Shown here piece by piece: positions 23,201-34,300 of a DNA stretch of 64,000 nucleotides. How positions within the stretch are numbered: position 1 is the first letter of the stretch; the number at the start of each line of letters is the position of its first letter. The notes under the pieces were generated by a model. The model had not been told where the DNA came from. It saw only the letters and a program-made list of their open reading frames with translations, and searched no databases. The stretch is from Lycocorax pyrrhopterus obiensis (taxonomy: Eukaryota; Chordata; Aves; Passeriformes; Paradisaeidae). A program made the position numbers and the translations under genes. Location: contig JACSVZ010000011.1 of NCBI GenBank assembly GCA_014706295.1, positions 270,663-334,662 of the forward strand. Reading direction: 5' to 3'.

Positions 23201-24494
23201 CTCTAACACAAGGTCATCTGTGCTCCACTGAGATCCAGAACCTAGATTTTTCCCCTTAAATATGCTGAGGGACTCAAAATAAAGGTTTGTTGGTATATGT
23301 AGAACACATCTTCCCACAAACTGCAGATGCGGATTTTAGTGTTTCACTATGGGAATGGAATTAAATATTTTCCTTTCATATAACAGCCTTGCTCACAATA
23401 ATCCTGTTCAATGGCATTGAAATTTCTTTTCTTTTCTTTTTTTTTGCAAGACCATCTCCACCGACATTGGACATAAAGGCATACATGACTAAGAGCATAA
23501 AATTGCAGTAGGGCATTATGATCACCTATAGGAAGCATGCAGTGATTCTTCCTCAAGCTTGGTGACATCAACCACAGAGACACATCGGGGTGTCCCAGCC
23601 AATTCTGCTACTGAACAGTGTATTCCCATGGATGTAGCAGATCCTACTGTGCCCGCTGTTACCTCTCTGTGCTGCCATGGACCTTGACCCAACTGTCACT
23701 GCGAGTCTTTTCCACAGGTCTTGGTGAAGGTAATGGCTGGGTCCTCCTACGGGGTTCTGAGGCTCACTGGCTTAGTACAGGCTGCTTGTATTCACCTGGG
23801 CAAATTTTCCTTCCCCACGCTTGCCCCCACATGTCCAGCCCAAACGCCACAGTGATGGAGTACACCGAGGGACGATGCTGAGCACACCCTGCCCCAATTT
23901 CCCAGTTTTGACTCTATTATGGGAGCAGCAAACTCAGCCCCGCTGGCTGACTGCTCTGCCAGCGATGGCTGCTGCGGGACGCGGGAGAGCATCGCTGCCA
24001 ACTACCGCAACAGATACTGCGGGTCCCGGGACACTAAGTGCCTTCTGAAAGCCCACGCTGCCTCCTTCACTTTGAAGAACCCCGATTTCAGATAAACGAA
24101 TCAATCTGGTTTAGCATGAGAAGTAAGCGCCGCAGAAGCCTAAAGAGCTGATTCGTCATCAGGAAAAGACTTCAGGAAACCTCACGATTTTGCGTTCAGC
24201 TGAAAAACTGGGCAGAGGGGGCTTACTCCAACTGGCACCTCAGCACAGACCGTGTGTTACAGCGACAGCGACTCGCCGCCCAGCTCGCCACTGGACGAGC
24301 CGCGCCGCACCATGCAACAGCATGCTGTCACCTCCCCAGTACCGCACACCTGCCCGCGGAGCCGTGCATCGCCACACCGCCGCCTGTCCCCCCGCCGGCC
24401 GGTCCCGAGCCCCCGCCCCAGCGGCAGCACAGTCGAGTGGAACAGGCTGTCAGCACTGCCGCGGGCGCGCAGAGGCGGGACGCGATGCCCTTAC

Positions 24495-24588
24495 CGATGA
24501 TGATGGCACAGGCGCTCACCAGCCCGATCTCCTTCTTCAGCGCCACCCGCTCGGGGCCGCCGGGCGCACGCTGCTCCCCGCCGGCCAT
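24495..24588 (-). CDS. SLC7A10: SLC7A10 (Asc-1) coding exon 1, start codon to first donor
   Basis: First coding exon, 31 codons plus one base, beginning MAGGEQRAPGGPERVALKKE and running through IGLVSACAIII into a glycine codon split by the intron (G at 24495, then gtaagg at 24494-24489). Joining to exon 2 restores [12 protein letters not shown] with the frame intact, as in SLC7A10 and SLC7A8. The short Gly/Pro-rich cytoplasmic N-terminus followed by ERVALKKEIGL is the family's pre-TM1 segment, and TM1 is split over the two exons. The ATG at 24588-24586 has G at -3 and G at +4, a good Kozak context, and is the likeliest start because human SLC7A10 also begins with MAG. An in-frame ATG 13 codons upstream (24627) would add a basic leader and is less likely. 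The exon sits inside a CpG island. Confidence 0.93.
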
Positions 24589-24720
24589 CGCTGCCCGCGC
24601 TACTCTGCACCGCGGCCCCGCGCGCATGCGCCGCCCCGCGGGCCGGTGGGCGGGGGGCCGCGCCGGACGGCGCCGGGGCGGGCGCGCGGGATGTGTCCCG
24701 GACCCCTCACGGGTGGCGGT
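24589..24720 (-). promoter_or_regulatory. SLC7A10: SLC7A10 core promoter / 5' UTR region with NRF1 and GC-box motifs
   Basis: Immediately upstream of the start codon. A perfect NRF1 palindrome GCGCATGCGC lies at 24622-24631, 34 bp from the ATG. GGGCGG-type Sp/KLF boxes follow at about 24645-24655 and 24670-24682. I see no convincing TATA box, which fits a TATA-less CpG-island promoter with dispersed initiation. The transcription start cannot be placed from sequence. Confidence 0.6.
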
Positions 24721-25696
24721 GCCCGAGGGTCGCGCGTCACTCGAGGCGCGGCCGCCCTCAGACACCTGCGGGTGTGTCCCCAGGAGCCGCAGGGACAGCA
24801 GAGCCAGCGCTGTGCGGTGAGGGCTAAACGCCGAGCGGTGGGCTCGGACATTTGGTGTGTCGGGCAGTGGGTCCTGCCCGGCGCCACGAACCAGCCTGGC
24901 GCCGTGCTGGGGCCCCCTGACAGAGCCGGCCCCGCACGGGCTTCGCGGCGGCCGCCTCCTGTTGGGCTCTATTAGTTGAGCTAGTGCGATAACGTAAAGA
25001 ACAAACATTTTATTGCTTGTCATCAGTACTGCCAGTTTAGCGCAGTTAAAACCAGCCCAAGATTGGCTGGTTTCCGTACTTTTTACGTTAGTTTCTTCCC
25101 TCTTTCTTCCCACGCTATTTCCCACTTGTGAAGGGATCCAGCCGCAGCCCGTGCCCGCACCGGCTCCTTCGCACCCGCGGGGGCTGAGGGGGCTGCCGGG
25201 GCTGCCTCCTGTGTCCCCCACAGCCCCCCGGGGCTCGGTGGGCAGGCAGCGGCTGCTGACGCGCTACAGCTGGGGTTATCTGCCGGGGAGGTTAAGGAAA
25301 GAAATGTTTCCTTTCCTCATACAGGGAATGGAGCTTAAATGTTGGGATCTGTGTCTGTTCGCAAATCTTTTGCTCTGTGAACAAACTGCCTTCACAAGAA
25401 TGTCATTGAATGAGGTCTCCTCTGCTCTCATATGACATCAAAAAGCTAAATCGTGGTTTGGGAACCTGGGCTCTTCCATCAAGTTGTAACAGCCAAGGGT
25501 TTAGTGATGGAAATCCCCAGTTTGTTGCTTGTTTATAAGATGAACACCTTCCTGAGAGCATTTCTATGTTCAGAGAAGACCCCCGTGTGAGTGACCTATT
25601 CTGAAAATGCATAGGTTAGAAAATTTTCATAAGAAGATTGTGTGGTAACTGACAACGTGCATCGGTGGGGCAAACAGTGGGGCAGTGGGAATTGGT

Positions 25697-25765
25697 TGTG
25701 GTGGGGTGGAACAAGGAATGTCTGGTCCTTCACCTCAATGAAGGAAGTTAGGAAATTTCTGTGGT
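25697..25765 (+). promoter_or_regulatory. RUNX/ETS motif group (candidate)
   Basis: Two RUNX words TGTGGT (25697-25702, 25760-25765) flank an ETS-like AGGAAGT (25742-25748), with GGAAAT just after it. It lies about 1.1 kb upstream of the SLC7A10 start. Such short motifs occur often by chance. Confidence 0.25.
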
Positions 25766-27313
25766 GACATGACTCTGATTTTCTTTGACTTTAGAATGAA
25801 AAGTATGACCTGACAACTGGTGAGTCTTTTGAGAAAATCTGTGGACTATTCTTAGAAAGCTGATAATTGTAAGTGATTTTACTTTATAAAGCTGCTTTAT
25901 ACTGCTGCTGTTATAGAAAGGCTTACTGATTTTCAGAGGCTGAGGCTTGTTTCCTAAGCTAATCTACTGCTCTGTTTCTGAACGAACTGCCTCACTAACC
26001 ACTTCTAAAATGTCCTTTTATTGAATTACTATGTGATTTTTGTAAGAAACTTTACAAGAAGAGTTACTTCTTGAACTATGTAAACAGTACTACTGTTCTC
26101 TTTTTAAAGACTAGGAAATATATGCAAAGACTGGAAACAAAGCTTCAGGTGTTCAAAAGTAACTTGATGTATTAGGTGTTTCTTCTAGGTGGCTTAATTG
26201 ACTGCTTCATAGCTATGTTTTTTACTGGTAGCAACTCGTGTATATTCTAGTAGGTACCTCTGAAAGTCTCTACATGTTAGCCTTATACAGACATTATCAT
26301 TTATTTGGGGAAAATTTTCTATGATGGTCTATTTCTTTAGTAAAAGCTAAAAAAAAAAATTTTGAACGTCATTAAAAAAGTAGAAAAGTCAAGAAATATG
26401 TGAGTGAATGGTGTTTCTGACTCTACTGAGTTTCAAGAACCTAATGAAATTTAGGCTTAATTAACCTTTGCAGAACAACTACACAATCTGTTAAATGAGT
26501 GACACTTAGAAGGATAACACTGAACTTGTTTTCTTTGGCTGTGGTAAAAATGTTTGTTTGCTCTGAAATATGTGTATAATCTTTGTGGTATTGTGAGGAA
26601 GATAGAAATCCCAGTCAGCCCTCTTCTGCAGATTAGTGAGCAAGAGAGCATGCTGGCTATAGGATGATGAAAATGAATAGTAGAATTCAATTAACTCTAA
26701 TAATCTTCTTCAACTCAACTGATCAGTAGCTGCAGGATTTTTTTTTTTTGTAAACATTTTGGCCAGTTTAGAGGGCTTTGCCGGGGAAAATGCTAGATAT
26801 TCATACCTGCCTGCTGATACAAATATTTTGTTCTGTAATTGTTCCTCCTTACTGAAAGCCAAGAGGAACAACTAAGTGACTATACTAATTTAACTGGTAA
26901 TAAGAAAAGAAACCTAACAGAAAAGCACCAGAAATCTCTCCCTAGGAGAGGTAGTCAACAAGCCAGTAAAGCTGTGAAAAGCAGAGGAACCTTAAAGCAT
27001 TTTGTCTTGGTATCCAGTTTCACATTGGGTGCATTTTGAACAAGGCTTTTAAAAGAACTGGCACTGGAGAACCATGGGGTGAAATCTCAGCTGCATTGCA
27101 GTAAAACCTTTTGCAGCAAAAACATTAATGAACTGCCACATCTCATTGTAGCTTAGAATGGCAGGATATTGACTATTACACCTTACAGTTTCAGCACCAG
27201 ATGCTGGTTTGTGAGTTTGATCCTTGAGGGCAGCATCGTGCCCTTGCCTTTGTGTGGGGCTATTCCCAGAAGGAATAGGCAGCCTTTGTGGCTGGGCAGG
27301 GTGTGTCCAGTTA

Positions 27314-27347
27314 TATATTTAGACAGCAGAAATTATATTTAGACAGC
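27314..27347. repeat. Short tandem duplication, 14-bp unit spaced by 6 bp
   Basis: TATATTTAGACAGC occurs at 27314-27327 and again at 27334-27347. Simple local slippage. Confidence 0.7.
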
Positions 27348-29747
27348 TGGCTTCCATGGGCTTCTGACACAGCAGACCCCAACGCTCAGCTGCCTGCCAA
27401 AGCAGGGATCTTAAAAACGTCCATTTGAAGGGACCTGTACCCTTGCCCTGGAAGTTGAAATTAAAGGTATACGCTTGCCTTTTTCTCAAGATGCTTAGAA
27501 TTACTTTCATAGGTGCTTCTTTGTGGTATCTCTGCCAGAGTGTACTTCCTGATGCAGGTCATAAGCATGTGAGCAGTTTAGCCTGGTTACTTGGTGGGCA
27601 AATGGAGTTTTGGGTGCAGCTATGTTGGTGATGAAGGAGGATGGTGGCTGTGCAGCAGCAGCACAGTCCCTTCCTGCCACATGAGACTGATCTCATACCA
27701 TATGGATTAAAGGTTATGGGCAAGGGCATGCAGCCAAGAAGTCTGTGCTAGTAACTTAATTTAGGATTGTAGTCCTGGACCCCTGTAGAGAACTTAATTT
27801 TTCCCGTTTGTCCCTGGACAGATTCTTTCCCTAAATCCATGTAAAGAACACTGATTTATTGATTATTTTCCCAATGTGTGCATAATAATTTACTTTCCTT
27901 TTCAAAGTTTTAAGTGTTTTACTATTGCTGAAGGATTAAGCAGGTGGCTGTTTACAACACAAGCTTTCAATATGCCCGCATCCATAGCAGAACACTGGAG
28001 TGTAAAACAGCAGTGAGCCAGAAACCTGTTGGAAGAGACAGCAGTGACAAAGGTTGCCCACATTAACTGCCAAAAACCACTCTTTCTTTTCTCTCTCTTT
28101 TTTTTTTTTTCCAGGCTGAGTGCCTGCCTGCTTCACTGTGTTTTTTGCATGAGGGTGAAGAGAGGACTTTTCTCTGTTTGTGGTAGTATTGGCTTATTTA
28201 GGTTGTGTATTTTGTCCTATTGTTAATATAATTTCAAAATGAGCAAATCAGATGCCATGTACACTAATTAATAGTTATCTGAGGCAACACTCAGAGCAAA
28301 AAACTCCTCTAAATTGTTTTGGATCTGAACATACTGTATCTACTTGAGTGACGAAACGTTAGAAAGCAAAAAAGCCAAAGTTCTTTGTCGGAAGGCAAAT
28401 GCTGCATAGCAACTGCATAGAGAGGATGCAGTGAAGCTTGCATGTGTTTTGTTGCTATTTTTGTCCTTATTTTCTTCATGTTCTGAAATGTACAGAAATT
28501 GTTGAAGTTGTTGGAATGAGTTATTTCATTCATTGCTACTTATGCTTTTTTTTAAAAAAAGAAGCAAATAATGCAGTTTGAGTTTTGTATTTTGGGAAGA
28601 AAAAAGGAAATTTAATATGCTATTTTTGAAGGGATGCTGTGACTGAGTTTTCAAATGGATGTGGTCTTTGATATATGGAAAGGGAGCAAGGTTAAAGAAA
28701 TATAAAGATTCTCCAGGATAGCAGATATGCTTCCCAGTCTCACTCCATTTTTGTATCCATCTAAACAAATTTCTGCTGTCTAAATATATAACCAACCCTA
28801 CAAAACCGAAACATACAATAGTTATTAAAACATAAATCAACTTTGAATTTAATGGGATCCATGAACAGCAGCTGGGAAATAGTTACTTGGAAGAATAATC
28901 TATCTTGTTGTGTATCGTTAAATAAAGCAGTGGGCTGGCTGGTTTAGCAAAAGGAAATTTGGAGAGTAATGGGATTGTAAACTGTTTCTTAATTGCTAAT
29001 AAACTTGTGAATAAGGTTTTCCATATTGTATAATGTCCGTGGAAAGCTCATACAAAGTATGGGAGACTGATCTTAACTGTCCTTTGGATGTGCCCTGCAC
29101 AAGTGCATGTTAGAGGGGTTTGGCCACCCCTACAGCTGACGGCTGATTTGGGCCTTCGGGTCCTACTGCAATGGGATTGCTGTTACTCTGTGTTTCATCA
29201 CGCTTTTGTAGCAGGACAGAAACTTGTAGAACATTAGGATTAAGCAAGAATACAAACAGGAGGAGGCCACCCGTAAGTGGGAAGTGACATCAGTGGGAGG
29301 GACTCATAGGAAGCCTTTACACTTTAATGTGGATGAGTTCCAACAGGTAACTCTAAATCAAGCCCGGGTGCAGGTGGATCAGTTACTTGTTGAAAGCATC
29401 CTACTCTCCATCACCTTTCTCTATTGTGTTCAGTCTCTAAGACAAAAGTGGAAAATGGTGTCCTTTGAATTTCTAGTACTATTTTCTCTTGGACATCTGT
29501 TTTCAGAAAGTTGTAGTAGAGGAAGACACATAAGTATGTGACTCCTGTGTGACTCCCCTGTACCTACACAAGAAAATGGGGATGTACATTTGAAAAGGAA
29601 AGGCAGAGTTTTTTTCTCTGATTCAATAAAGTAGGAAAATGTCCAGAGTAGCTTTTTTTGTGGGTAGCTACTCTTCTCTTGTAATAAGGGCAACAAGAGA
29701 GAGGTTCCCTCGAGTGCAGAACTGTTGTGCAGTTGTTTTAAAGAGGC

Positions 29748-29889
29748 TCATGGAATCAAATACTATCCTGAGTTGGAAGGGACTCAAAAGGATTATTGGA
29801 GTCCAATTCCTGGCCTTGCACAGAACACCTCCAAGAATCACACCATGTGCCTGAGAGCATTGTCCAAATCCTTCTTGGACTCTGGCAGA
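29748..29889 (-). mobile_element. CR1 LINE 3' fragment
   Basis: About 142 bp matching the end of CR1 in reverse: tgagttggaagggac, tccaattcctggcc, tcacaccatgtgcctgagag, cattgtccaaatcc. It resembles the corresponding part of the longer copy at 55020-55160. Heavily 5'-truncated and non-coding. Confidence 0.88.
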
Positions 29890-31342
29890 CAATGGTGTGC
29901 ATCTTCTGAATTCTATTATGTATTGCATTTATTGGGCATTGGGAAGAGCCATAGGTAAGGTTGACTCTTTGGGCTGACTGATGCCATAATTCCATGACCC
30001 TCTGCAGGATCTGGGAACTTTAATTCCATAATTTAGGAATCTCAGGAGATTCTTTAGGCAGTGTCACTCTGTTTTGTGGTCCTCTAGCAGAAATGTGGGT
30101 CTTATACACAGCAGAGGCTTGCCTAGTGTTGATAAATCCGTAGCTTCTATAAAGGACAGTATTTTGACAATGTACAGAAAATTCAGGGCCAGCTGCTTCA
30201 CTGCCTTTGAACAGCACACTTTTATCTGTATATTCTGGTGACTGGAGTGTTTGCTGTCTTTTAGGTAGTTAATTCATCAGGTATGAACTGCTAGACTCTT
30301 AGATACCATTAGACACATAGATATCTGTGCTCTATTTCTAAATTTCCATCTACATGAAATGGGTCATTTAATGTTCAAATTCTATCATCCCTTCAAAGAC
30401 TTTTCATGACAACTCATAAGTAGATGAGTGTAAATAAATTATGTAAAGAGCTATTTGTAGGTTGTTGATGAATGAGGTTTCTGGAGGCAGACTTATTGAA
30501 ATAACCTAGTTTGAGTTAAGCATTGGTACATTTGGTGTGTTATCAGAGTACCTTGAAATGCGGGACAAAAGGGAATGAAAGGATGATCAATTTCAGAATA
30601 AGCACTTGTTTTATGCATCTTTTTAAAGCTCTCTGACAACACTGTAGTATTTCAACATTTCACCATTATAAAAAGCAAGAAGATTTTCTTACATCACCGA
30701 TCTAAATTGTGCCTGTTGACTCAGGTGTTTAGCTTGAGGTTCACTGAAATTTTTCCTATCCTTTACAGAAGGAAGACAACCACCAGGTCGTTTTCCTTTT
30801 TATTGCTACCTATCCTGTCCTTCCCTGTTCTGCATATGTATGCTAGATCCTTTCTTTCTTCTTGCACCACTTTTTCAGCTAAACATCAGCATCCTAACTT
30901 TACACCATTTTACCAGTCAGCTGAGATTGTCCTGAATTTTATCCCTCACTTCTTCGTTTGGTGAACCCATGAATTTTTAGTCTCTGTTTGGTCACTGAAA
31001 GTGAATTATATTGGTCCCTGGATAGATTCCAGGGGAATAATTTAGAAATTTCTTTCTGGCTTGCCAGTGCATTTTGAATAATTACATCAAGAGGAACAGG
31101 AATTTTTTATTAATATTTTTTTAAACTAGTTACACTGGTAACATGACAATTAAAACTTTGCTCTTATTTCATATCTTCTTGCTTATGAACATAACACATT
31201 TGGCAGAGTTAAAAGCTCTAGTTTAAAGGAAGCTAGTTCATCTCTACCACTTCCTGTTTATCTACTGAAAGAAGTTCCCTATCAGACATTAAAACCACGA
31301 CTTGCATCATGCCCTCTTTCTGCGAAATCTTGTCAGAGAAGC

Positions 31343-31357
31343 GCACTAGATGGCACT
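31343..31357 (+). promoter_or_regulatory. CTCF-like motif
   Basis: GCACTAGATGGCACT fits about 14 of 15 positions of CCASYAGRKGGCRSY by eye. It shares the core CTAGATGGCA with 52095-52109, in the same orientation. Known CTCF biology suggests a loop or boundary role, and occupancy is unknown. Confidence 0.5.
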
Positions 31358-34300
31358 CTGGATCTGTAACTCAGTATTTTACAGTAAATGCAATCTCAGT
31401 TGCCTGCTCTGATGATTATTGTAAGTACTTTATGAAGTTTGGCATCTAAGTTTAAGATTAAAATTACTGTAGCAGTAAAAGTCTTGTGTAAGTGGGTTTG
31501 GGTTCACATTGTCATTAACTCCCTCCCCCCACCCAATAACCCTTCAGCGTGTATTTGTAAAGCACAATTTTAGGTATGCTGTTGAGGGAGTAATCCAGCT
31601 CTGTGAGGGCAGCTGGGACATGTTCCAGTGTTGGCTGTGCGATGCACTTGTGTATCCATGTTTGATGCATGAAAACGCAAAATAGGAAGAGCAGAGGATG
31701 GTGATCGTTCTGCCATGGGTTCGCCCAGTCTGAGTATGGCTCAGATGTAATTTGAATGAAGGCATGAAGGTTGATGGGACCAACCATTATTACCATGATC
31801 CATAGAAGAGGTATAGTCTGTGCTAAAGACTTCAAGTAACATTAGTTTTGCTAATGGCATTAGCTCTGGAATTCTGTTTCTGATTGTATTTAAGTTGCCT
31901 GAAACCATACCTACTGCTTCATTTTGATAGCATCATGTGACCACAGCTTGGATTTACTGACTCTGCTCATGCTGGGTGCTCTGTAGGCTTCTGCAATGGT
32001 TTGGGAAGTGGAGTCTTGATGCTGTTTTCTCTGGGGCCCAAAGCATGTCTGTGTGGCTGTGTTGTGGGCCTGTACTCAAGGTGCTGGGGCAGGGCAGCTT
32101 TCTGCATGTAGGCAGCAAGTCAGCTGCCAGAGGAAATCTCCAGACTGCTAGTTCAATGATTTACCACTGAGACATGATGGGGTGTGCTGCTGCCTCCTGC
32201 CTTTTTGGATACTGTCTTCCTGATAGTTGATTGTGTTAAGGCAAAGTCAGTGGTGCTTAACTTACCCTGTCTTGGCTTTGCCTTCAAAGGGCAATGCTTA
32301 GGATGCCAGTTACCTTCATTCATCTAAGATTTTAGAGCTCCCTCTCAACTCTTCCTGACCTGTGAACACTCCTGAGTCTTCCAGGACAAAATAAAACAAG
32401 TTAGCTGAGCCACCTGGCAGTGGTTTGAACCAACTTGTTTGATTTTGCCCTAGAACTGACTAGAAGTGCTTACGCAGCCAGTTACTGGGACTCAGCTGTA
32501 AGATGTTAACAGCAGAGAAACAGAAAGGAACAGCTTTTTAAAAGGCCTGTGAACTGTGTGCCCTGGGTGAGAGCCTTTACATTAGGCTGTTCACTTTCCC
32601 TGGAAGAGATATGGTGTGCTTCTATGGCCTGTTCCACCAGAGGAATTCAATAACAAGCTGTCATGTCTCAGCTGTACCTTTGCTGCAAAGGTGTGCTCCT
32701 TACCTGTGCAGCACAGATGAGATTCCTGTGCCTAAGGTGTCCAGTGGAGCCCCACAATGTGCTTTACAGGGCTGCTTGGGGTGGAGGCTCCATTGTAGAG
32801 CCTTATTTTGTTGTGTACTTCAGAGAACGGGGAAGGCAGTTTGGCACACTAGCTTTTCTAACAGCCTCTGAAATATGAAAATGCTTTTTGTTCCCACATC
32901 TGTTAATAAGCTGGTGCATCTATTGGATCATGGAATAGTAAGGGAATTATAACACTTTTTATCTGTACAACATTATAATTTTTGAGAAGAATAACAAAGT
33001 TAGAATATGTATCATGCTCTTCACTTAATGTATTGATGAATATTTGCAAAAAAACCCACAAGTAAAGCAGATTCCCCAGTTGTCCAGGAGGAAATCTGTC
33101 TGCAAGATCAAGAGTTGTCTTACAGACAGAAATCTATATTTGGTTTAAGTGCATTGTGCTTAGAGTTCACACATGTCCCCTCCAGTACTTACTTATTAAA
33201 TGAGTTCACAGAAACTACCCTGTAAACCTGCTGGAATAATTTTTATGAAATAATTTTCTCTGGTAAACAGGGAAAACAGAGCTGCAAGGAAGTTAAAACC
33301 TGGGCTTGGCTTCCCCACTAATGACAAACTCAGGCCCCAAAATTTGCTGAGACAGAGATGACAGGCTCTCGCAAGTACATTGGGTCATCCACCTACCCCT
33401 CCTTTCTGGTTGCTGCAGGGTATGGGTGCACTCAGACAAAAAAGACTGGGTTGCTTTTGAGCTTTTTTGTTCCTTTTTTTGCTCACACATAAAGCAGAGC
33501 AGGAGTGAGATGTAGGTAATGGTATACACCTGTCCCATTCAAGTGCACTAGACCAGCACCACCAGACCTTTCTTTCCTCACACTGCTTGAAGAATATGGA
33601 CTGCAAGAGTACTGCAGCACTACTGGTTTTCTGTCAGTTCTGGGTGGCCATTTTTAAACTGTCAGTCTTGAGTGTGAGTGCCTCCCAGTAAGAACGATCT
33701 GTGTTTAAGGGAGATCTGTATGGGAACAGGGATGCTATGGGTAGGTAGGATTGCCAGTGAGCCCATTCACTCACATCTGCTATGTACACCAGCCCAGAAA
33801 ATAGTGAATGAACCTCAGATACTGGTGCATAACGTGATCTAGGACAAATTTCTTACCTCTCTGGACTTGGTTGCCTACCTCTAAGCCAGATGTTCCTTCT
33901 TGATGCAATCTGGCTGGAGACTTGTATGTATTACCTTATCCTTTGGTATTATCAGTGGTGGACTTTTTCAAGAAGAGGAATCACTGGACACCTTTTCTTT
34001 GTGCTAGGCTTTGACAGTATCATCACAGGGGTACGGGATTTGCTGTGGAGTGCATCGTCACAAACATTTTTGATGATAGCATCAGATTTTTCTCCTGCTT
34101 GCCCTTTTCCCTTGAAAAGGGTTAGGCTCTTTGAGTGTTGCCCGAAGAAGTTCAGGAGGTGGGTGGGCGCAATGAAATTTTCTGGCTGCACCTCTCTGTA
34201 GGATTACTGAGAGTGCAGAGGGCCCTCAATCCAAATAGGGAGCAGCCTGCACAAATGCAAGTGGAAGCAGAAGATTCTCCAAGGCAGCATGTTTCTTCTT

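Larger units (their letters stand above)
13028..24239. other. Intron 1 proximal part, non-coding
   Basis: About 11 kb of AT-rich sequence without a recognisable transposon, exon or RNA gene. It contains a pair of short hairpins (18675-18769), a CRE palindrome (19693-19704) and a 38-bp palindrome (20239-20276). G+C rises from about 23.6 kb towards the CpG island. Confidence 0.5.
660..24494 (-). other. SLC7A10: SLC7A10 intron 1 (23,835 bp)
   Basis: Intron between coding exons 1 and 2, bounded on the minus strand by gtaagg (24494) and ttctttccag (660). It is AT-leaning and holds all transposon fragments listed between 1.4 and 11.3 kb, plus the local duplications and palindromes. No additional exon with family similarity was found. 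From memory, human SLC7A10 spans only about 17 kb in total, so this intron alone would be longer than the human gene. No alternative first exon is obvious, although one cannot be excluded without RNA data. Confidence 0.9.
24240..25280. promoter_or_regulatory. CpG island over SLC7A10 exon 1 and promoter
   Basis: A block of very high G+C and dense CpG in an otherwise AT-leaning window. It covers exon 1 (24495-24588), its upstream side on the minus strand, and a second GC-rich lobe at about 25130-25280. A weak CTCF-like core is visible on the minus strand near 24904-24918. The AT-richer gap at about 24970-25130 separates the two lobes. Open frames of 140-297 codons cross the island on both strands, but these are expected where stop codons are rare. 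Apart from the exon 1 frame none resembles a known protein. A divergent transcript to the right is possible but not shown. Confidence 0.85.
25281..29747. other. SLC7A10 upstream flank, no gene recognised
   Basis: Falls back to AT-rich sequence right of the CpG island. It includes a small RUNX/ETS motif group at 25697-25765, a 14-bp tandem pair at 27314-27347 and a polypyrimidine stretch ending in CAG near 28080-28115. Open frames up to about 104 codons have no recognisable domains. Confidence 0.5.

Noticed and set aside
24190..24975. Long plus-strand open frames (up to 261 codons) over the CpG island
   Set aside because: They lie opposite and around SLC7A10 exon 1 in very GC-rich DNA where stops are rare. 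The translations are Arg/Pro/Ala-rich without any recognisable domain.
25013..25435. 140-codon plus-strand frame right of the promoter, possible divergent gene
   Set aside because: Half of it lies in the GC-rich lobe and it contains no motif or splice support. Divergent non-coding transcription is possible but not shown.
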